Assembly (NCBI GenBank): GCA_019509785.1
Contig: JAEKLQ010000036.1
Location: 6,040-70,039, forward strand
DNA length: 64,000 nucleotides
Direction of reading: 5' to 3'
Source of the DNA: Fibrobacterota bacterium
Lineage (GTDB): Bacteria; Fibrobacterota; Fibrobacteria; UBA11236
Position numbers and translations under genes: made by a program. The notes under the pieces are model-generated. The model saw only the letters and a list, made by a program, of their open reading frames with translations, was not told the origin of the DNA and searched no databases. Positions 8,714 to 16,875 of this stretch are shown here, piece after piece (within the stretch, counting starts at the first letter, position 1; each line of letters opens with the position of its first letter).

Positions 8714-9343
8714 CTAATGCGGCGAAGGGGAAACGCCGCGGAGATCCACGGCCGTATCGGCGGGGCCGGCGGCGATGGGATAGTAGGCCATGCCGGTAGG
8801 CGACGACAAGCTCCCGATCGCGATCACCGCCAGGGATTCCGCCGGGACATGGGGTAACCGCAAGGTTTCCCCTGCCCCCTCGCGGCGGGCGTAAACGTCG
8901 CTGCCCGGAAGGAAGGCGTAGGCGTCGGGCGGAGCGTCCGCCGGGAGATAAACGGCCAGGGTACGCGCGGCGGCAAGCTCGGAGGCCACCGTCAGGGTCT
9001 CCCCGGCGGCCAAGGCGTGGGCGGGATGGATCCAGTCCATGCGCGGCTCCGTCGGATGCAGGACTTCCAGGGTGAAGGCGCCCATGGCCTTCCCCGTGAA
9101 ACGGAACTCCCCGTACGCATCCGTGAAAGCCGTGCGCGTCGCACCCGCAGCGGAGTCCATCACCGGATTGTATCCGGCGGGCATCAGGATCACTTCCGCC
9201 CCGGACACCGCTACGCCTTGGTCCATCACCTGGCCTTGAACCAAGGCGTTGCCGACGTCGGTTCCGCCTCCGCTCACGCACCCGGACGGCAGCAATACGG
9301 CGAGGGCCAGGCCCGTGCCCGCTAATGCGCAGCGCGCCCTCAT
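8714..9343 (-). CDS. lipoprotein with GGGTDVGN motif, coupled to TIGR02147 regulator
   Basis: A 209-residue lipoprotein. The signal peptide ends in a lipobox (LLPSGC, Cys22), followed by GGGTDVGN (25-32) and a beta-sandwich that reads like a carboxypeptidase regulatory-like or Ig-type domain: VQGQVMDQGVAVSGAEVILM, then FTDAYGEFRFTGKAMGAFTL. The rest is low in recognisable motifs. Its ATG overlaps the stop codon of the upstream regulator gene (ATGA, 9340-9343), so translation of the two is probably coupled. The pairing suggests that the lipoprotein and the TIGR02147 regulator work together, for example in surface sensing or as the regulated product; that is inference. Confidence 0.75.
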   Translation of the reverse strand: MRARCALAGTGLALAVLLPSGCVSGGGTDVGNALVQGQVMDQGVAVSGAEVILMPAGYNPVMDSAAGATRTAFTDAYGEFRFTGKAMGAFTLEVLHPTEPRMDWIHPAHALAAGETLTVASELAAARTLAVYLPADAPPDAYAFLPGSDVYARREGAGETLRLPHVPAESLAVIAIGSLSSPTGMAYYPIAAGPADTAVDLRGVSPSPH

Positions 9344-10236
9344 GGCGCATCCTCCTGGGTCAAGGGGAAGAGGTTGATGTTCAATTGGTACAGGCCCGCC
9401 GGCGCGGAATCGCCTTCCGCCCTTTTGAGCAGTTCCGCGCGCAAGGCTTCGATACGCGCCAACGCATGCGCATACCCTTCGGCGGAAAGGCTGAGGGTGG
9501 TGTTGGCGATCAGGCGCCGATCGGGCGGCAATTTGAAAATGGCCTGCCGCGCCAACTCCGCCATCTGCAAATGATAGGCCCGGGCCGCCCGCGCCAGCGC
9601 TCCCGGCTCCATGCCTCCGGTGGCCAAGGTCGCCTGCTTGGGCACCAGACGTCCCGCGCCTTTCGCATTCGCCGCGACCCGCGCCAGATAGCCCTTCCGT
9701 TCCAGGAAGTCCAAAGCCGCACGAATGTCCTTCGCAGGGACCGGGAAGCCGAGACGCCGCGCGATCCAGGCGGGATCTTCCGAGAAGCCCGGCAGCGCGG
9801 CCAACTCCCGGATCACGGGCAAATACCAATGCGCGAGATAGGCCGCGTCGTCATCCGCCAGGAGCGCCGGCCCATCGCGTCGCTGACGGGCCTCCAGGCT
9901 TTCCAACGCGCGGCTACGCGTCTCCACGTCCTTGGCTTGGGCGAAGCGGACCAGGTCCAGGAAATGCGCCGCCTCTTCGCCCGTCAGGCCCATGGCCTCG
10001 GCAAGACGGCTCGCCGAATCCCCGGCCAGGTTCTTCTTCCCGTCCATCACCAACTGGATGAAGTTGGGCGATGAGAACCCCGCGGCTTGGGCGAAAGCGC
10101 GGAAGGAGAAGCGTCGCGTACTCCCCTTCCGGTCGGTGTAAAAATCCCGGAGGTAGCGGCGAAAATCCGTATACGCGAAAACGGATTCCAGACCCTTGGA
10201 AGGGCCTTTCAGGGGATCGCCGGAAGCGGGCTGCAT
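9340..10236 (-). CDS. TIGR02147 / DUF4423 family regulator
   Basis: A 298-residue member of the TIGR02147 family, first defined as a paralogous group in Fibrobacter and presumed transcriptional regulators. The N-terminus carries the hallmark VFAYTDFRRYLRDFYTDRK, then an HTH-like segment (FSFRAFAQAAGFSSPNFIQLVMDGKKNLAGDSA) that includes the FIQLVMDGKKNL motif. The C-terminal DUF4423 region begins near YLAHWYLPVIRELAAL and ends near YQLNINLFPLT. ATG 10236 is chosen; ATG 10254 and a TTG at 10266 are in frame but fall inside an inverted repeat. The promoter region carries repeated half-sites, suggesting autoregulation. It is divergent from the spondin-module gene and translationally coupled to the lipoprotein gene. 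Confidence 0.85.
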   Translation of the reverse strand: MQPASGDPLKGPSKGLESVFAYTDFRRYLRDFYTDRKGSTRRFSFRAFAQAAGFSSPNFIQLVMDGKKNLAGDSASRLAEAMGLTGEEAAHFLDLVRFAQAKDVETRSRALESLEARQRRDGPALLADDDAAYLAHWYLPVIRELAALPGFSEDPAWIARRLGFPVPAKDIRAALDFLERKGYLARVAANAKGAGRLVPKQATLATGGMEPGALARAARAYHLQMAELARQAIFKLPPDRRLIANTTLSLSAEGYAHALARIEALRAELLKRAEGDSAPAGLYQLNINLFPLTQEDAP

Positions 10237-10329
10237 TGTATTCCAAATATACATTCTGGAATACAAAAAATCTTTTAAAAAGATATGTAACGCCGCTTAT
10301 CGACTAAAGACGTATTTCCAGGAATACAA
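10236..10329. promoter_or_regulatory. three GGAATACAA half-sites between divergent genes (putative operator)
   Basis: A perfect 10-base inverted repeat, TTGTATTCCA (10236-10245) and TGGAATACAA (10257-10266), overlaps the start region of the TIGR02147 gene. A third copy, GGAATACAA (10321-10329), lies 36 bases before the ATG of the spondin-module gene and is itself part of an imperfect palindrome (GTATTTCCAGGAATAC, 10312-10327). Copy centres are 21 and 63 bases apart, close to whole numbers of helical turns. The AT-rich stretch 10261-10290 probably holds the promoters. Binding by the TIGR02147 protein is inferred. Confidence 0.6.
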
Positions 10330-10364
10330 AATTCCCTTCGTCATCACCCCCATAGGAGGTTCCC

Positions 10365-12206
10365 ATGCCCAATCCCATACGATTTCGCCGCTCCCTGCCA
10401 CTGTCCCTGGCCACCCTGGCCTTGGGAGGCCTTTCCGCCTGTATGAATACGGACAAGAACGATGCGACCCAAGCCCTTACGGTTACCGTGAAAAGCAAGG
10501 CCCCCGCCTTCAGCAGCTCCGTATCCGGGACCTACGGCTCGGGCGCGGCCAAACCGGGCGCCTCCTTTACGTTCGAGTTTTATGCCGCCAAGGGGAGCCG
10601 CCTCAGCTTCGCGTCCATGTTCGGCCAGAGCAACGATTGGTTCTTCGCCCCCGACACCGCGGGCATTCCGCTCTATGACGCCGCGGGCGCGCCCGTCTCC
10701 GGGGACGTAACGGATCAAGTCTACGTATGGGATGCGGGCACCGAGGAAGACCAGCCGCCTTTGCAAGGATCCAACCAGGCGCCGCGCCAGGCCGCGCCCA
10801 ATACCGGGCCCGCCGATCCCGACGCGCATGTCCGCCGCGTGCCGGAGTTCCCGGTGGCCGCCTTCGGGTCCGCGCCCGCTAAGCCCGGCGACAGCCTCGC
10901 CTTCGAGTTCACCGCGCCCAAGGGCAGCCGCATCAGCTTCGCTTCCATGTTCGGCCAGAGCAACGATTGGTTCTTCGCGCCGGATACCATGGGAATCGAC
11001 TTGTACGACGCCTCCGGCGCGCCCCGGAACGAGGACATCACCTCGTCGATCAAGCTTTGGGACCTAGGCACCGAGATGGATGAGCCGATCGGGGCGGGCC
11101 CGAACCAGGCCCCTCGCCAGGCGGCCCCCAATACCGGCGCGGCCGATCCGGACGATAAGGTCCGCATGGTAACCGATTCCGCCTATGCGGACGTTTCCAA
11201 GATCCTCTCCGCCCGCCTGGCTTCCTTGGGCGACGGAAAGTTCCGCGTTACCCTGTCCGTGCTGCCGGAATCGCCCACGCCCCTCTCCCCCGTCGTGTAC
11301 CAGGTCCACCTGGGCCATCATGCGCTCTTCACCCCCGGCGCCAAGGATGCCGGCATGGGCCTGGAAAGGCTGGCGGAGGACGGCAATCCCAAGGAGGCCG
11401 CCATGAATCTGGCCGGATACGATTTCGGCCGCGCGGGCAATAACCTGCATGTTACCCTCATGCCGCAGGGCGGCGGCAAGTTCCAGGCCCGCATCGACGT
11501 CCTGGACGGATCGGTGACGCCGGTGGGCCCGGGCGCTTTCTCCGTCCACTCCGGAAGCTCGCCGATCTTCGCCATCGGCGCCGCCGCGCCGGCCGGCCTG
11601 GAGCGCCTGTCGGAAGACGGAAATCCCGCCGACCGGGCCGCCGCGCTGGCCATGGCGACGGGCGTAACCACGCCGCTTTCCCCGGTGGTTTGGGCCATCG
11701 CGAACAAGAAGGATCTCCTCTTCGCCCAAGGCTCTCCCGACTACGGCAAAGGCCTGGAATCCCTGGCCGAGGAAGGCAACCCGAAAGCCCTGATGGATTA
11801 CCTGGCCTCGCAAGGCATCCAATCCGGCGCCGCCGGGACCGCCGCCTTCGCCGGCGGGGCTTCGGTCTCCTTCGACGTCATGCCCCGCGAAGGCGACGTG
11901 CTTTTCCTCGCCACCATGTTCGGCCAAAGCAACGATCTCTTCTTCGCACCCGGCGGCGACGGCATCTCCCTCTGGAACGGCGCGTACCTCCGTAGCGGCG
12001 ACGTTACCGGGGACATCTCGCTTTGGGACGCCGGCACCGAAATGAACGAAGCGCCCGGCGTGGGACCCAACCAGGCGCCGCGCGAAAGCGCTCCCGGCAT
12101 GGGCGGCCCCGGCGAGGGCAAGGTGCAACCCGTCGCCGCGGTGATGGACGGGTTCGCCTATCCCAAGGTCGGGGACCTGATCGAGGTGGACTTGTCGGCG
12201 AAGTAA
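10365..12206 (+). CDS. lipoprotein with repeated spondin-type modules
   Basis: A 613-residue lipoprotein: signal peptide with lipobox LSAC (Cys26), then repeated pieces of the Spondin_N domain. The C-terminal half-module of that domain (SFASMFGQSNDWFFAPD, then a WDxGTE motif and NQAPRQAAPNTG) occurs near residues 45-160 and 165-275 and again near 500-600 (MFGQSNDLFFAPG). Between them lie three N-terminal half-modules containing PLSPVV or equivalent and GLExLxEDGNP (about 293-345, 373-425 and 435-480). The AGGAGG ribosome site lies 5 bases before the ATG. Spondin-type domains are surface or matrix adhesion modules, so a cell-surface binding role is plausible. It is divergent from the TIGR02147 regulator, which probably controls it. 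Confidence 0.8.
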   Translation: MPNPIRFRRSLPLSLATLALGGLSACMNTDKNDATQALTVTVKSKAPAFSSSVSGTYGSGAAKPGASFTFEFYAAKGSRLSFASMFGQSNDWFFAPDTAGIPLYDAAGAPVSGDVTDQVYVWDAGTEEDQPPLQGSNQAPRQAAPNTGPADPDAHVRRVPEFPVAAFGSAPAKPGDSLAFEFTAPKGSRISFASMFGQSNDWFFAPDTMGIDLYDASGAPRNEDITSSIKLWDLGTEMDEPIGAGPNQAPRQAAPNTGAADPDDKVRMVTDSAYADVSKILSARLASLGDGKFRVTLSVLPESPTPLSPVVYQVHLGHHALFTPGAKDAGMGLERLAEDGNPKEAAMNLAGYDFGRAGNNLHVTLMPQGGGKFQARIDVLDGSVTPVGPGAFSVHSGSSPIFAIGAAAPAGLERLSEDGNPADRAAALAMATGVTTPLSPVVWAIANKKDLLFAQGSPDYGKGLESLAEEGNPKALMDYLASQGIQSGAAGTAAFAGGASVSFDVMPREGDVLFLATMFGQSNDLFFAPGGDGISLWNGAYLRSGDVTGDISLWDAGTEMNEAPGVGPNQAPRESAPGMGGPGEGKVQPVAAVMDGFAYPKVGDLIEVDLSAK

Positions 12207-12334
12207 AGAACCCCGGGCCTGGGCAGGCCCTTCCGGCGGAGGCTTCTTGCCCTCGCTTGCGCCGCCCTGGCGGGAATCGATTTTCCCCGCTAGGGCGTCT
12301 ATGTTATGATAGGCAGGCCAACCGAGGAGGAGCC

Positions 12335-13651
12335 ATGCGCGCGCGCAAGAACGGCAAGACGGATCACGACCGGAAGTTGAAGCCGGAAAGCCTCATGATG
12401 AGCTACGGCTACAATCCGGAATGGTCGGAAGGCGCCATCAAAAGCCCCATCTTCCAGACCTCCACCTTCGCCTTCCCTTCGGCCGAGCAAGGCAAGGCTT
12501 TCTTCGAAGTGGCCTATGGCCTGCGCGAGCAGCGGCCCAAGGAAAAGAGCGGGCTCATCTACAGCCGCATCAACAATCCCGATCTCGAGATCCTGGAGGA
12601 TCGCCTCACCCTCTGGGACGAGGCCGAGGATTGCGCCGTGTTCGAAAGCGGCATGGGAGCCATCACCACCGCTTTCCTGGAATTCCTGAAGCCGGGCGAT
12701 TTGATCCTCATGAGCGCGCCGCTCTACGGGGGCACCGATCATTTCATCCAGGCCTTCCTGCCCAAGATCGGGATCGAATCCATGGAGTTCAAGCCCAGCG
12801 AGGAACCGGAAGCCATCGCCCGTCGGCTGGAAGCCTCGGGCAAGTCGGCCAAGCTCGCAATGATCTTCATCGAGACGCCGGCCAATCCCACCAACGCGCT
12901 CATCGACATCGCCGCCTGCCGCGGCCTCGCCGATCGCTTCTCCCGGCCCGATCGGCGGATCCTTATCGCCGTCGACAACACCTATATGGGGCCGCTGTGG
13001 CAGCATCCCCTGAAGCACGGCGCGGATCTGGTCCTGTATTCGGCGACCAAATACATCGGCGGGCATAGCGACGTGATCGCCGGAGCCTGCCTGGGGAGCA
13101 AAGAACTCATCCACCGGGTGAAGGTATTGCGAACCTTCCTGGGCAACATGGCCGGGCCCATGACGGGCTGGCTTTTGATGCGGAGCCTGGAGACCCTCAA
13201 GGTGCGCATGGAGCGGCAGGCCGCCAACGCGCAAGAGGTGGCCGCCTGGCTCACCCGGCATCCCAAGGTCGGGAAGGTCTATTACCTGGGCTTGCTCACC
13301 GCTGAGGATGGGCAGCAGTACCGCATCTACAAGCAGCAACACAATTCGCCCGGCGCCATGATGGCCTTCGACGTCAAGCGCCCGGACGCCGCCCACGGCG
13401 CTTCCGATCCCGCCGCCGACGAGGCCGCCGCGTTCCGTTTCCTGAACCGGCTCAAGTTGATCAAGCTGGCCGTGAGCCTGGGCAGCACCGAATCCTTGGC
13501 CGAGCATCCCGCCACCATGACGCATATCGGCGTGGAAGAACATCATCGCGCCGAGATGAACATCACCAATAAGCTCATCCGCTTGTCGGTGGGCGTGGAA
13601 GACCCCCAGGATCTCATCTGGGACATCGGACAGGCGCTGGAAGCCGTGTAG
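12335..13651 (+). CDS. cystathionine gamma-synthase family PLP-dependent enzyme
   Basis: A 438-residue Cys/Met-metabolism PLP enzyme, acting on homoserine- or cysteine-derived substrates by gamma-replacement or gamma-elimination. Visible motifs are YSRINNPDLEILEDRL (substrate and phosphate loop), FESGMGAI (PLP phosphate), IFIETPANPTN, VDNTYMGPLWQHPL (Asp binding the pyridine nitrogen), SATKYIGGHSD with the Schiff-base lysine, and SLGSTESLAEHPATMTH. The close match of SATKYIGGHSDVIAG and the EHPATMTH block fits the methionine gamma-lyase and cystathionine synthase group; the exact reaction cannot be decided. GAGGAGG lies just upstream of ATG 12335. Monocistronic as far as can be seen. Confidence 0.9.
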   Translation: MRARKNGKTDHDRKLKPESLMMSYGYNPEWSEGAIKSPIFQTSTFAFPSAEQGKAFFEVAYGLREQRPKEKSGLIYSRINNPDLEILEDRLTLWDEAEDCAVFESGMGAITTAFLEFLKPGDLILMSAPLYGGTDHFIQAFLPKIGIESMEFKPSEEPEAIARRLEASGKSAKLAMIFIETPANPTNALIDIAACRGLADRFSRPDRRILIAVDNTYMGPLWQHPLKHGADLVLYSATKYIGGHSDVIAGACLGSKELIHRVKVLRTFLGNMAGPMTGWLLMRSLETLKVRMERQAANAQEVAAWLTRHPKVGKVYYLGLLTAEDGQQYRIYKQQHNSPGAMMAFDVKRPDAAHGASDPAADEAAAFRFLNRLKLIKLAVSLGSTESLAEHPATMTHIGVEEHHRAEMNITNKLIRLSVGVEDPQDLIWDIGQALEAV

Positions 13652-13823
13652 GCCGCAGACCCACCGATCGCACGAGCCGGGTCGCGGGGCCGCCCGCCCT
13701 TGTCCGGAAACCTGTCGGTTATCTTACCGAATCACGACGCTTGCGCCGCGTCCGAGGGCAAAGCGTAATTATTCTCATCCCCTAATCGATCTCCCCAGGT
13801 TCAATCTCTTCCAGGAGGATCCC

Positions 13824-14417
13824 ATGAAGACGCCCATGCATAGCCCGGCGCGTAAATTCGTGATGTTTGCCACGATTTCTATTTCTTCGGCGCTCGTCGC
13901 CTGCTCCAGCAATTACAGCAGCACCGGTTCGACCGCCGGGCTCTACGACACCACGTCCGCCATCGCCGCCTTGCGGGGTTATACGGACAGTACCATCCGC
14001 GGTACGGTGCGGTTCCGGCAGGAAGGCGATTCCGTAACCGTCGCGACCGACGATATTACCGGGCTGACCGGCACCATGTACGAACTGCAAATCCGCCAGA
14101 GCGGGAATTGCCTCTCCCCGGAGTCCAGCGGTGGCGCGTTCCCACCGGGAAATGACTCGAATTCGATTGCGGATAGCCTCGCGGGCCGCATCCAGTTGGG
14201 GACTTCCGGAACGGGCTCGGGAACCTTCCGTACATCGGTCCTCAGCCTGAACCCTTCGGAAAACGCGTCCATCATCGGCCGCAGCGTCGTCCTGCAGGCG
14301 CGCACCAACATGGAACCGCCCCAGGCCGGCGTCAGCGTTTGGACCAACGTCGCTTGCGGGATCATCACCCAGGGCAACGTGGCAGACACGTCCCGCACCG
14401 CGCGCGGCGCCTATTGA
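13824..14417 (+). CDS. Cu/Zn-superoxide-dismutase-like lipoprotein lacking metal ligands
   Basis: A 197-residue lipoprotein (lipobox LVAC, Cys27) whose mature part follows the SodC fold in order: GTVRFRQEGDSVTV, then ITGLTGTMYELQIRQSGNC, SSGGAFPP, SIIGRSVVLQA and NVACGII. The two disulfide cysteines are kept (Cys96, Cys178). Every recognisable metal position is changed: the GFHIHE histidines are Gln89 and Arg91, the SAGGHF histidine is Ala105, the VVxHA histidine is Gln158, and the catalytic Arg before ACG is Asn175. Dismutase activity is therefore not expected. It may be a structural or binding protein on the SodC scaffold. AGGAGG precedes the ATG. A GC-rich hairpin follows the stop. Confidence 0.7.
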   Translation: MKTPMHSPARKFVMFATISISSALVACSSNYSSTGSTAGLYDTTSAIAALRGYTDSTIRGTVRFRQEGDSVTVATDDITGLTGTMYELQIRQSGNCLSPESSGGAFPPGNDSNSIADSLAGRIQLGTSGTGSGTFRTSVLSLNPSENASIIGRSVVLQARTNMEPPQAGVSVWTNVACGIITQGNVADTSRTARGAY

Positions 14418-14424
14418 TTAAACC

Positions 14425-14453
14425 GGCCGCCGGGCCTATACGGTCCGGCGGCC
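14425..14453 (+). terminator. GC-rich hairpin after the SOD-like gene
   Basis: A perfect 9-base stem (GGCCGCCGG at 14425-14433 with CCGGCGGCC at 14445-14453) and an 11-base loop lie 7 bases after the stop codon. No T-tract follows, so it may act as an RNA-stabilising or Rho-assisted structure rather than a full intrinsic terminator. Confidence 0.35.
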
Positions 14454-14473
14454 AAGGCATCTATCTTGATACA

Positions 14474-15508
14474 ATGAACGATCCCATCCTCGGCACCGTG
14501 CCCTTGGGCTTTCCCTGGAAAACCCCCGATCCTTTCCTTTTCTGCGCCTACCATCATGACGCCTATCCCGCGGGCAACGGCCGGCTGGGCCCGGCGGCTT
14601 CCCTGGCGGGGCGTGATCTCGGTAACGACTTCGCTGGCAAGGACGGCTGGCGCATGTACCACGGGGAATCCATTCCCGGTTTCCCGCAACATCCCCACCG
14701 CGGCTTCGAAACGGTGACCATCGCGCGCCGGGGCCTCATCGACCACTGCGATTCCCTGGGCGCGGCGGCGCGCTTCGGGCCCGGACGCGGCGAACGCGGG
14801 CGCGGCGACGTGCAATGGGTGACTGCCGGCAAGGGGATCCTGCACTCGGAAATGTTCCCCCTGGTGGACGAAAGGGCGCCCAATCCCTTGGAGCTGTTCC
14901 AGATCTGGCTGAATCTTCCCGCCTCCGACAAGCTGGCCGTTCCGCATTTCACCATGCTTTGGGCCGAAGCCGTACCCATCCATGCCGAGAGGGACCGCGA
15001 AGGCCGTAGCACCGAAGTTACCGTCGTGGCCGGGCGACTGGGGGATTCCCAAGCCCCTCCTCCCCCGCCCCATTCCTGGGCCGCCCGGCCGGAATCGGAC
15101 GTGGCGATCTGGACCGCGCGCATGGATCCGTATGCCGAATGGACTTTGCCTCCAGCCGCGGCGGGCGCCAACCGCACCCTGTACTTCCACCGCGGCGCCT
15201 CGATGCGCATCGGCGCCCGCGAGATTCCCGCCGGGCATGCCGTCCGGCTCCGGGGGGAGGCGCCCGCTCCGATCCGCAACGGGAAGGAGGAAACGGAATT
15301 CCTCTTGCTGCAAGGACGCCCGATCGGCGAGCCGGTAGCGCAGTACGGGCCGTTCGTGATGAATACCCAAGGGGAGATCGAGCAGGCCATCCGCGAATAC
15401 CAGCAGACCCAGTTCGGGGGTTGGCCGTGGCCTTCGGACGATCCGGCGCATCCGGCCGGGGACGGCCGCTTCGCCCGGCATCCCGACGGCCGCATGGAAC
15501 GTCCTTAA
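14474..15508 (+). CDS. pirin family protein
   Basis: A 344-residue bicupin of the pirin family. Family members bind iron; some act as quercetin 2,3-dioxygenases and others as regulators. The first cupin keeps the metal site: HPHRGFET (His73, His75) and GILHSEM (His124, Glu126), the spacing known from human pirin. The second cupin (about 200-300) lacks a metal site, as usual. The sequence is somewhat longer than the common 230-300 residues because of a C-terminal extension (FGGWPWPSDDPAHPAGDGR). ATG 14474 is chosen because it begins the conserved PWKTPDPFLFCAYHHD region after a short leader. Its stop overlaps the convergent DsbA-like gene's stop by four bases. Confidence 0.88.
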   Translation: MNDPILGTVPLGFPWKTPDPFLFCAYHHDAYPAGNGRLGPAASLAGRDLGNDFAGKDGWRMYHGESIPGFPQHPHRGFETVTIARRGLIDHCDSLGAAARFGPGRGERGRGDVQWVTAGKGILHSEMFPLVDERAPNPLELFQIWLNLPASDKLAVPHFTMLWAEAVPIHAERDREGRSTEVTVVAGRLGDSQAPPPPPHSWAARPESDVAIWTARMDPYAEWTLPPAAAGANRTLYFHRGASMRIGAREIPAGHAVRLRGEAPAPIRNGKEETEFLLLQGRPIGEPVAQYGPFVMNTQGEIEQAIREYQQTQFGGWPWPSDDPAHPAGDGRFARHPDGRMERP

Positions 15509-16140
15509 GGTTCGGTCGCCTGGGCCAGCGCCCTGCGGAAAACCTCCGCGTCCTGGGCGCCGGAAACCGCGAAGCGCCGATCGAACACGAAAAATGGTAC
15601 TCCGGTCACTCCCAGCCGCTCCGCCTCCTCGATATCGGCCCGCACCTCCGCGGCGAAGGACTCCTTATCCGCCAGCACGGCCGCGGTCTTGACGGGATCG
15701 ATACCCGCTTCGCCCGCGAGCCCGGCCAATACCTTCGCTTCGCCCAGGTCCCGCCCCTCGGTGAAATATGCGCGGAACAGGCGCTCTTCCAACGCCTCGC
15801 CCTTTCCCTCGGCTTTGGCCAATTGGATCAACCGATGGGCATCGAAGGTATCCGCGATCACCGCCTTCTCGAATCGGTATTCCAAGCCCAACTCGGCGCC
15901 GGCCTGGGCCAAACGATCGTGGTTGGCGCGGATCTGGGAGAGCGACCAGCCTTTGCGTTCGGCTAGGTAGGTTTCGAGCCCCAGGCCCGGCTTGGCCTTC
16001 AACCCCGGATGCAATTGGAAGCTTTTCCAGGTCACGTTCACCTCGTCCCGGCCGGGGAATTCCTCCAAAGCCTTTTCCAGCCGGCGTTTCCCCAGATAGC
16101 AGAAGGGGCAAACGACGTCGGACCAGATTTCGATTTCCAT
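15505..16140 (-). CDS. DsbA-family (FrnE-like) oxidoreductase
   Basis: A 211-residue thioredoxin-fold protein of the FrnE/2-hydroxychromene isomerase-like DsbA group. MEIEIWSDVVCPFCYLGKRR gives strand 1 and the active site CPFC (Cys11-Cys14), followed by the helical insertion and the cis-proline loop GVTGVPFFVFD near residue 172. The domain ends with GAQDAEVFRRAL, typical for this family. No signal peptide, so it is probably cytosolic, unlike true periplasmic DsbA. ATG 16140 is clear. The divergent small lipoprotein gene starts 55 bases away. Confidence 0.9.
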   Translation of the reverse strand: MEIEIWSDVVCPFCYLGKRRLEKALEEFPGRDEVNVTWKSFQLHPGLKAKPGLGLETYLAERKGWSLSQIRANHDRLAQAGAELGLEYRFEKAVIADTFDAHRLIQLAKAEGKGEALEERLFRAYFTEGRDLGEAKVLAGLAGEAGIDPVKTAAVLADKESFAAEVRADIEEAERLGVTGVPFFVFDRRFAVSGAQDAEVFRRALAQATEP

Positions 16141-16195
16141 GCTTCCTCCGGAATTTATCTTCGCCCTATGGCCCGTGGGGGCCGGAGGTAAATTT

Positions 16196-16399
16196 ATGAA
16201 AAGGATGGCTTCATTGATCGCCTTGCCGCTGTGCATCGGCCTCGCGTTCACGGGATGCGGCAAGAAAGGGCCCGGCGAGAAGGCGGGCGAAAAGATCGAT
16301 CATGCCGGGGACAAGATCCATGACGCGGTAACGCCGGATGGACCGGCCGAGAAGGCGGGAAAGAAGATCGACCATGCGGTGGATAAGGCCACCCATTGA
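16196..16399 (+). CDS. small lipoprotein with KxxEKIDHA-type repeats
   Basis: A 67-residue lipoprotein: signal peptide with lipobox FTGC (Cys21), then a highly charged mature part built of short helical repeats, GEKAGEKIDHAGDKIHDAV and AEKAGKKIDHAVDKATH. Such repeats resemble small envelope lipoproteins and LEA-like helices of many Gram-negative bacteria. GGAGGT sits 6 bases before the ATG. It is divergent from the DsbA-like gene with a 55-base shared promoter region. Function unknown. Confidence 0.75.
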   Translation: MKRMASLIALPLCIGLAFTGCGKKGPGEKAGEKIDHAGDKIHDAVTPDGPAEKAGKKIDHAVDKATH

Positions 16400-16409
16400 G
16401 ATAAGCGCT

Positions 16410-16817
16410 TTAGCCGGTCGCCCGGTCATGCCAGACGTGATCTTCGCGCCGTACCGCCCGGTATTCCCGGCCTGCCGCCCATAGGCGGACCTCGAGATCG
16501 AAATCGAAATGCACGATGCGGGCGCGGTCCGTCGGGATGGCGCCCGTGCCGACGCGCAGGATCAGCTCCGCCGCCTGCAATTCCCGCGGGTCGATGCCTT
16601 TGCGGGCCAGACGCTCCGCCAGGGCCGTTTTCAGCTCGGACGCCAGGCGCAGGGGAATCGTGCCGGCGGATTCATGACGCGCCGAACCCGCGAGAACATC
16701 GATGGCGACGGCCCCGTCCGCCAGGCTCGCCAGAGTTTCCAGATCCCCATGATCCCTCCATGCGGCGGCGAGATGGGCCAAGACGCGGGCGATACGCTCA
16801 TATTCCGATTCCGGCAT
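16410..16817 (-). CDS. hypothetical cytosolic protein
   Basis: Not recognised. A 135-residue soluble protein, mainly helical in the first half (YERIARVLAHLAAAWRDHGD) with beta-like segments toward the end (ARIVHFDFDLEVRLWAAGREY). No signal, membrane segment or cysteine cluster. ATG 16817 is used; a GTG at 16835 would add six residues and neither has a good ribosome site. It is convergent with the small lipoprotein gene, ten bases away, and divergent from the SDR gene. Confidence 0.55.
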   Translation of the reverse strand: MPESEYERIARVLAHLAAAWRDHGDLETLASLADGAVAIDVLAGSARHESAGTIPLRLASELKTALAERLARKGIDPRELQAAELILRVGTGAIPTDRARIVHFDFDLEVRLWAAGREYRAVRREDHVWHDRATG

Positions 16818-16875
16818 GGCGGACAAAATAGGCACATGGCTATATTAGCGGCCATCGCTTTCCGCGGGAGGATGC

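Noticed and set aside
12215-12230. GGGCCT/AGGCCC hairpin after the spondin-module gene
   Set aside because: Six-base stem without T-tract; may be chance in GC-rich DNA.
12299-13546. Minus-strand frame of 415 codons opposite the PLP-enzyme gene
   Set aside because: Shadow of a well-supported enzyme.
14425-14473. Possible riboswitch between the SOD-like and pirin genes
   Set aside because: Only a single GC hairpin is present; no riboswitch core could be recognised.
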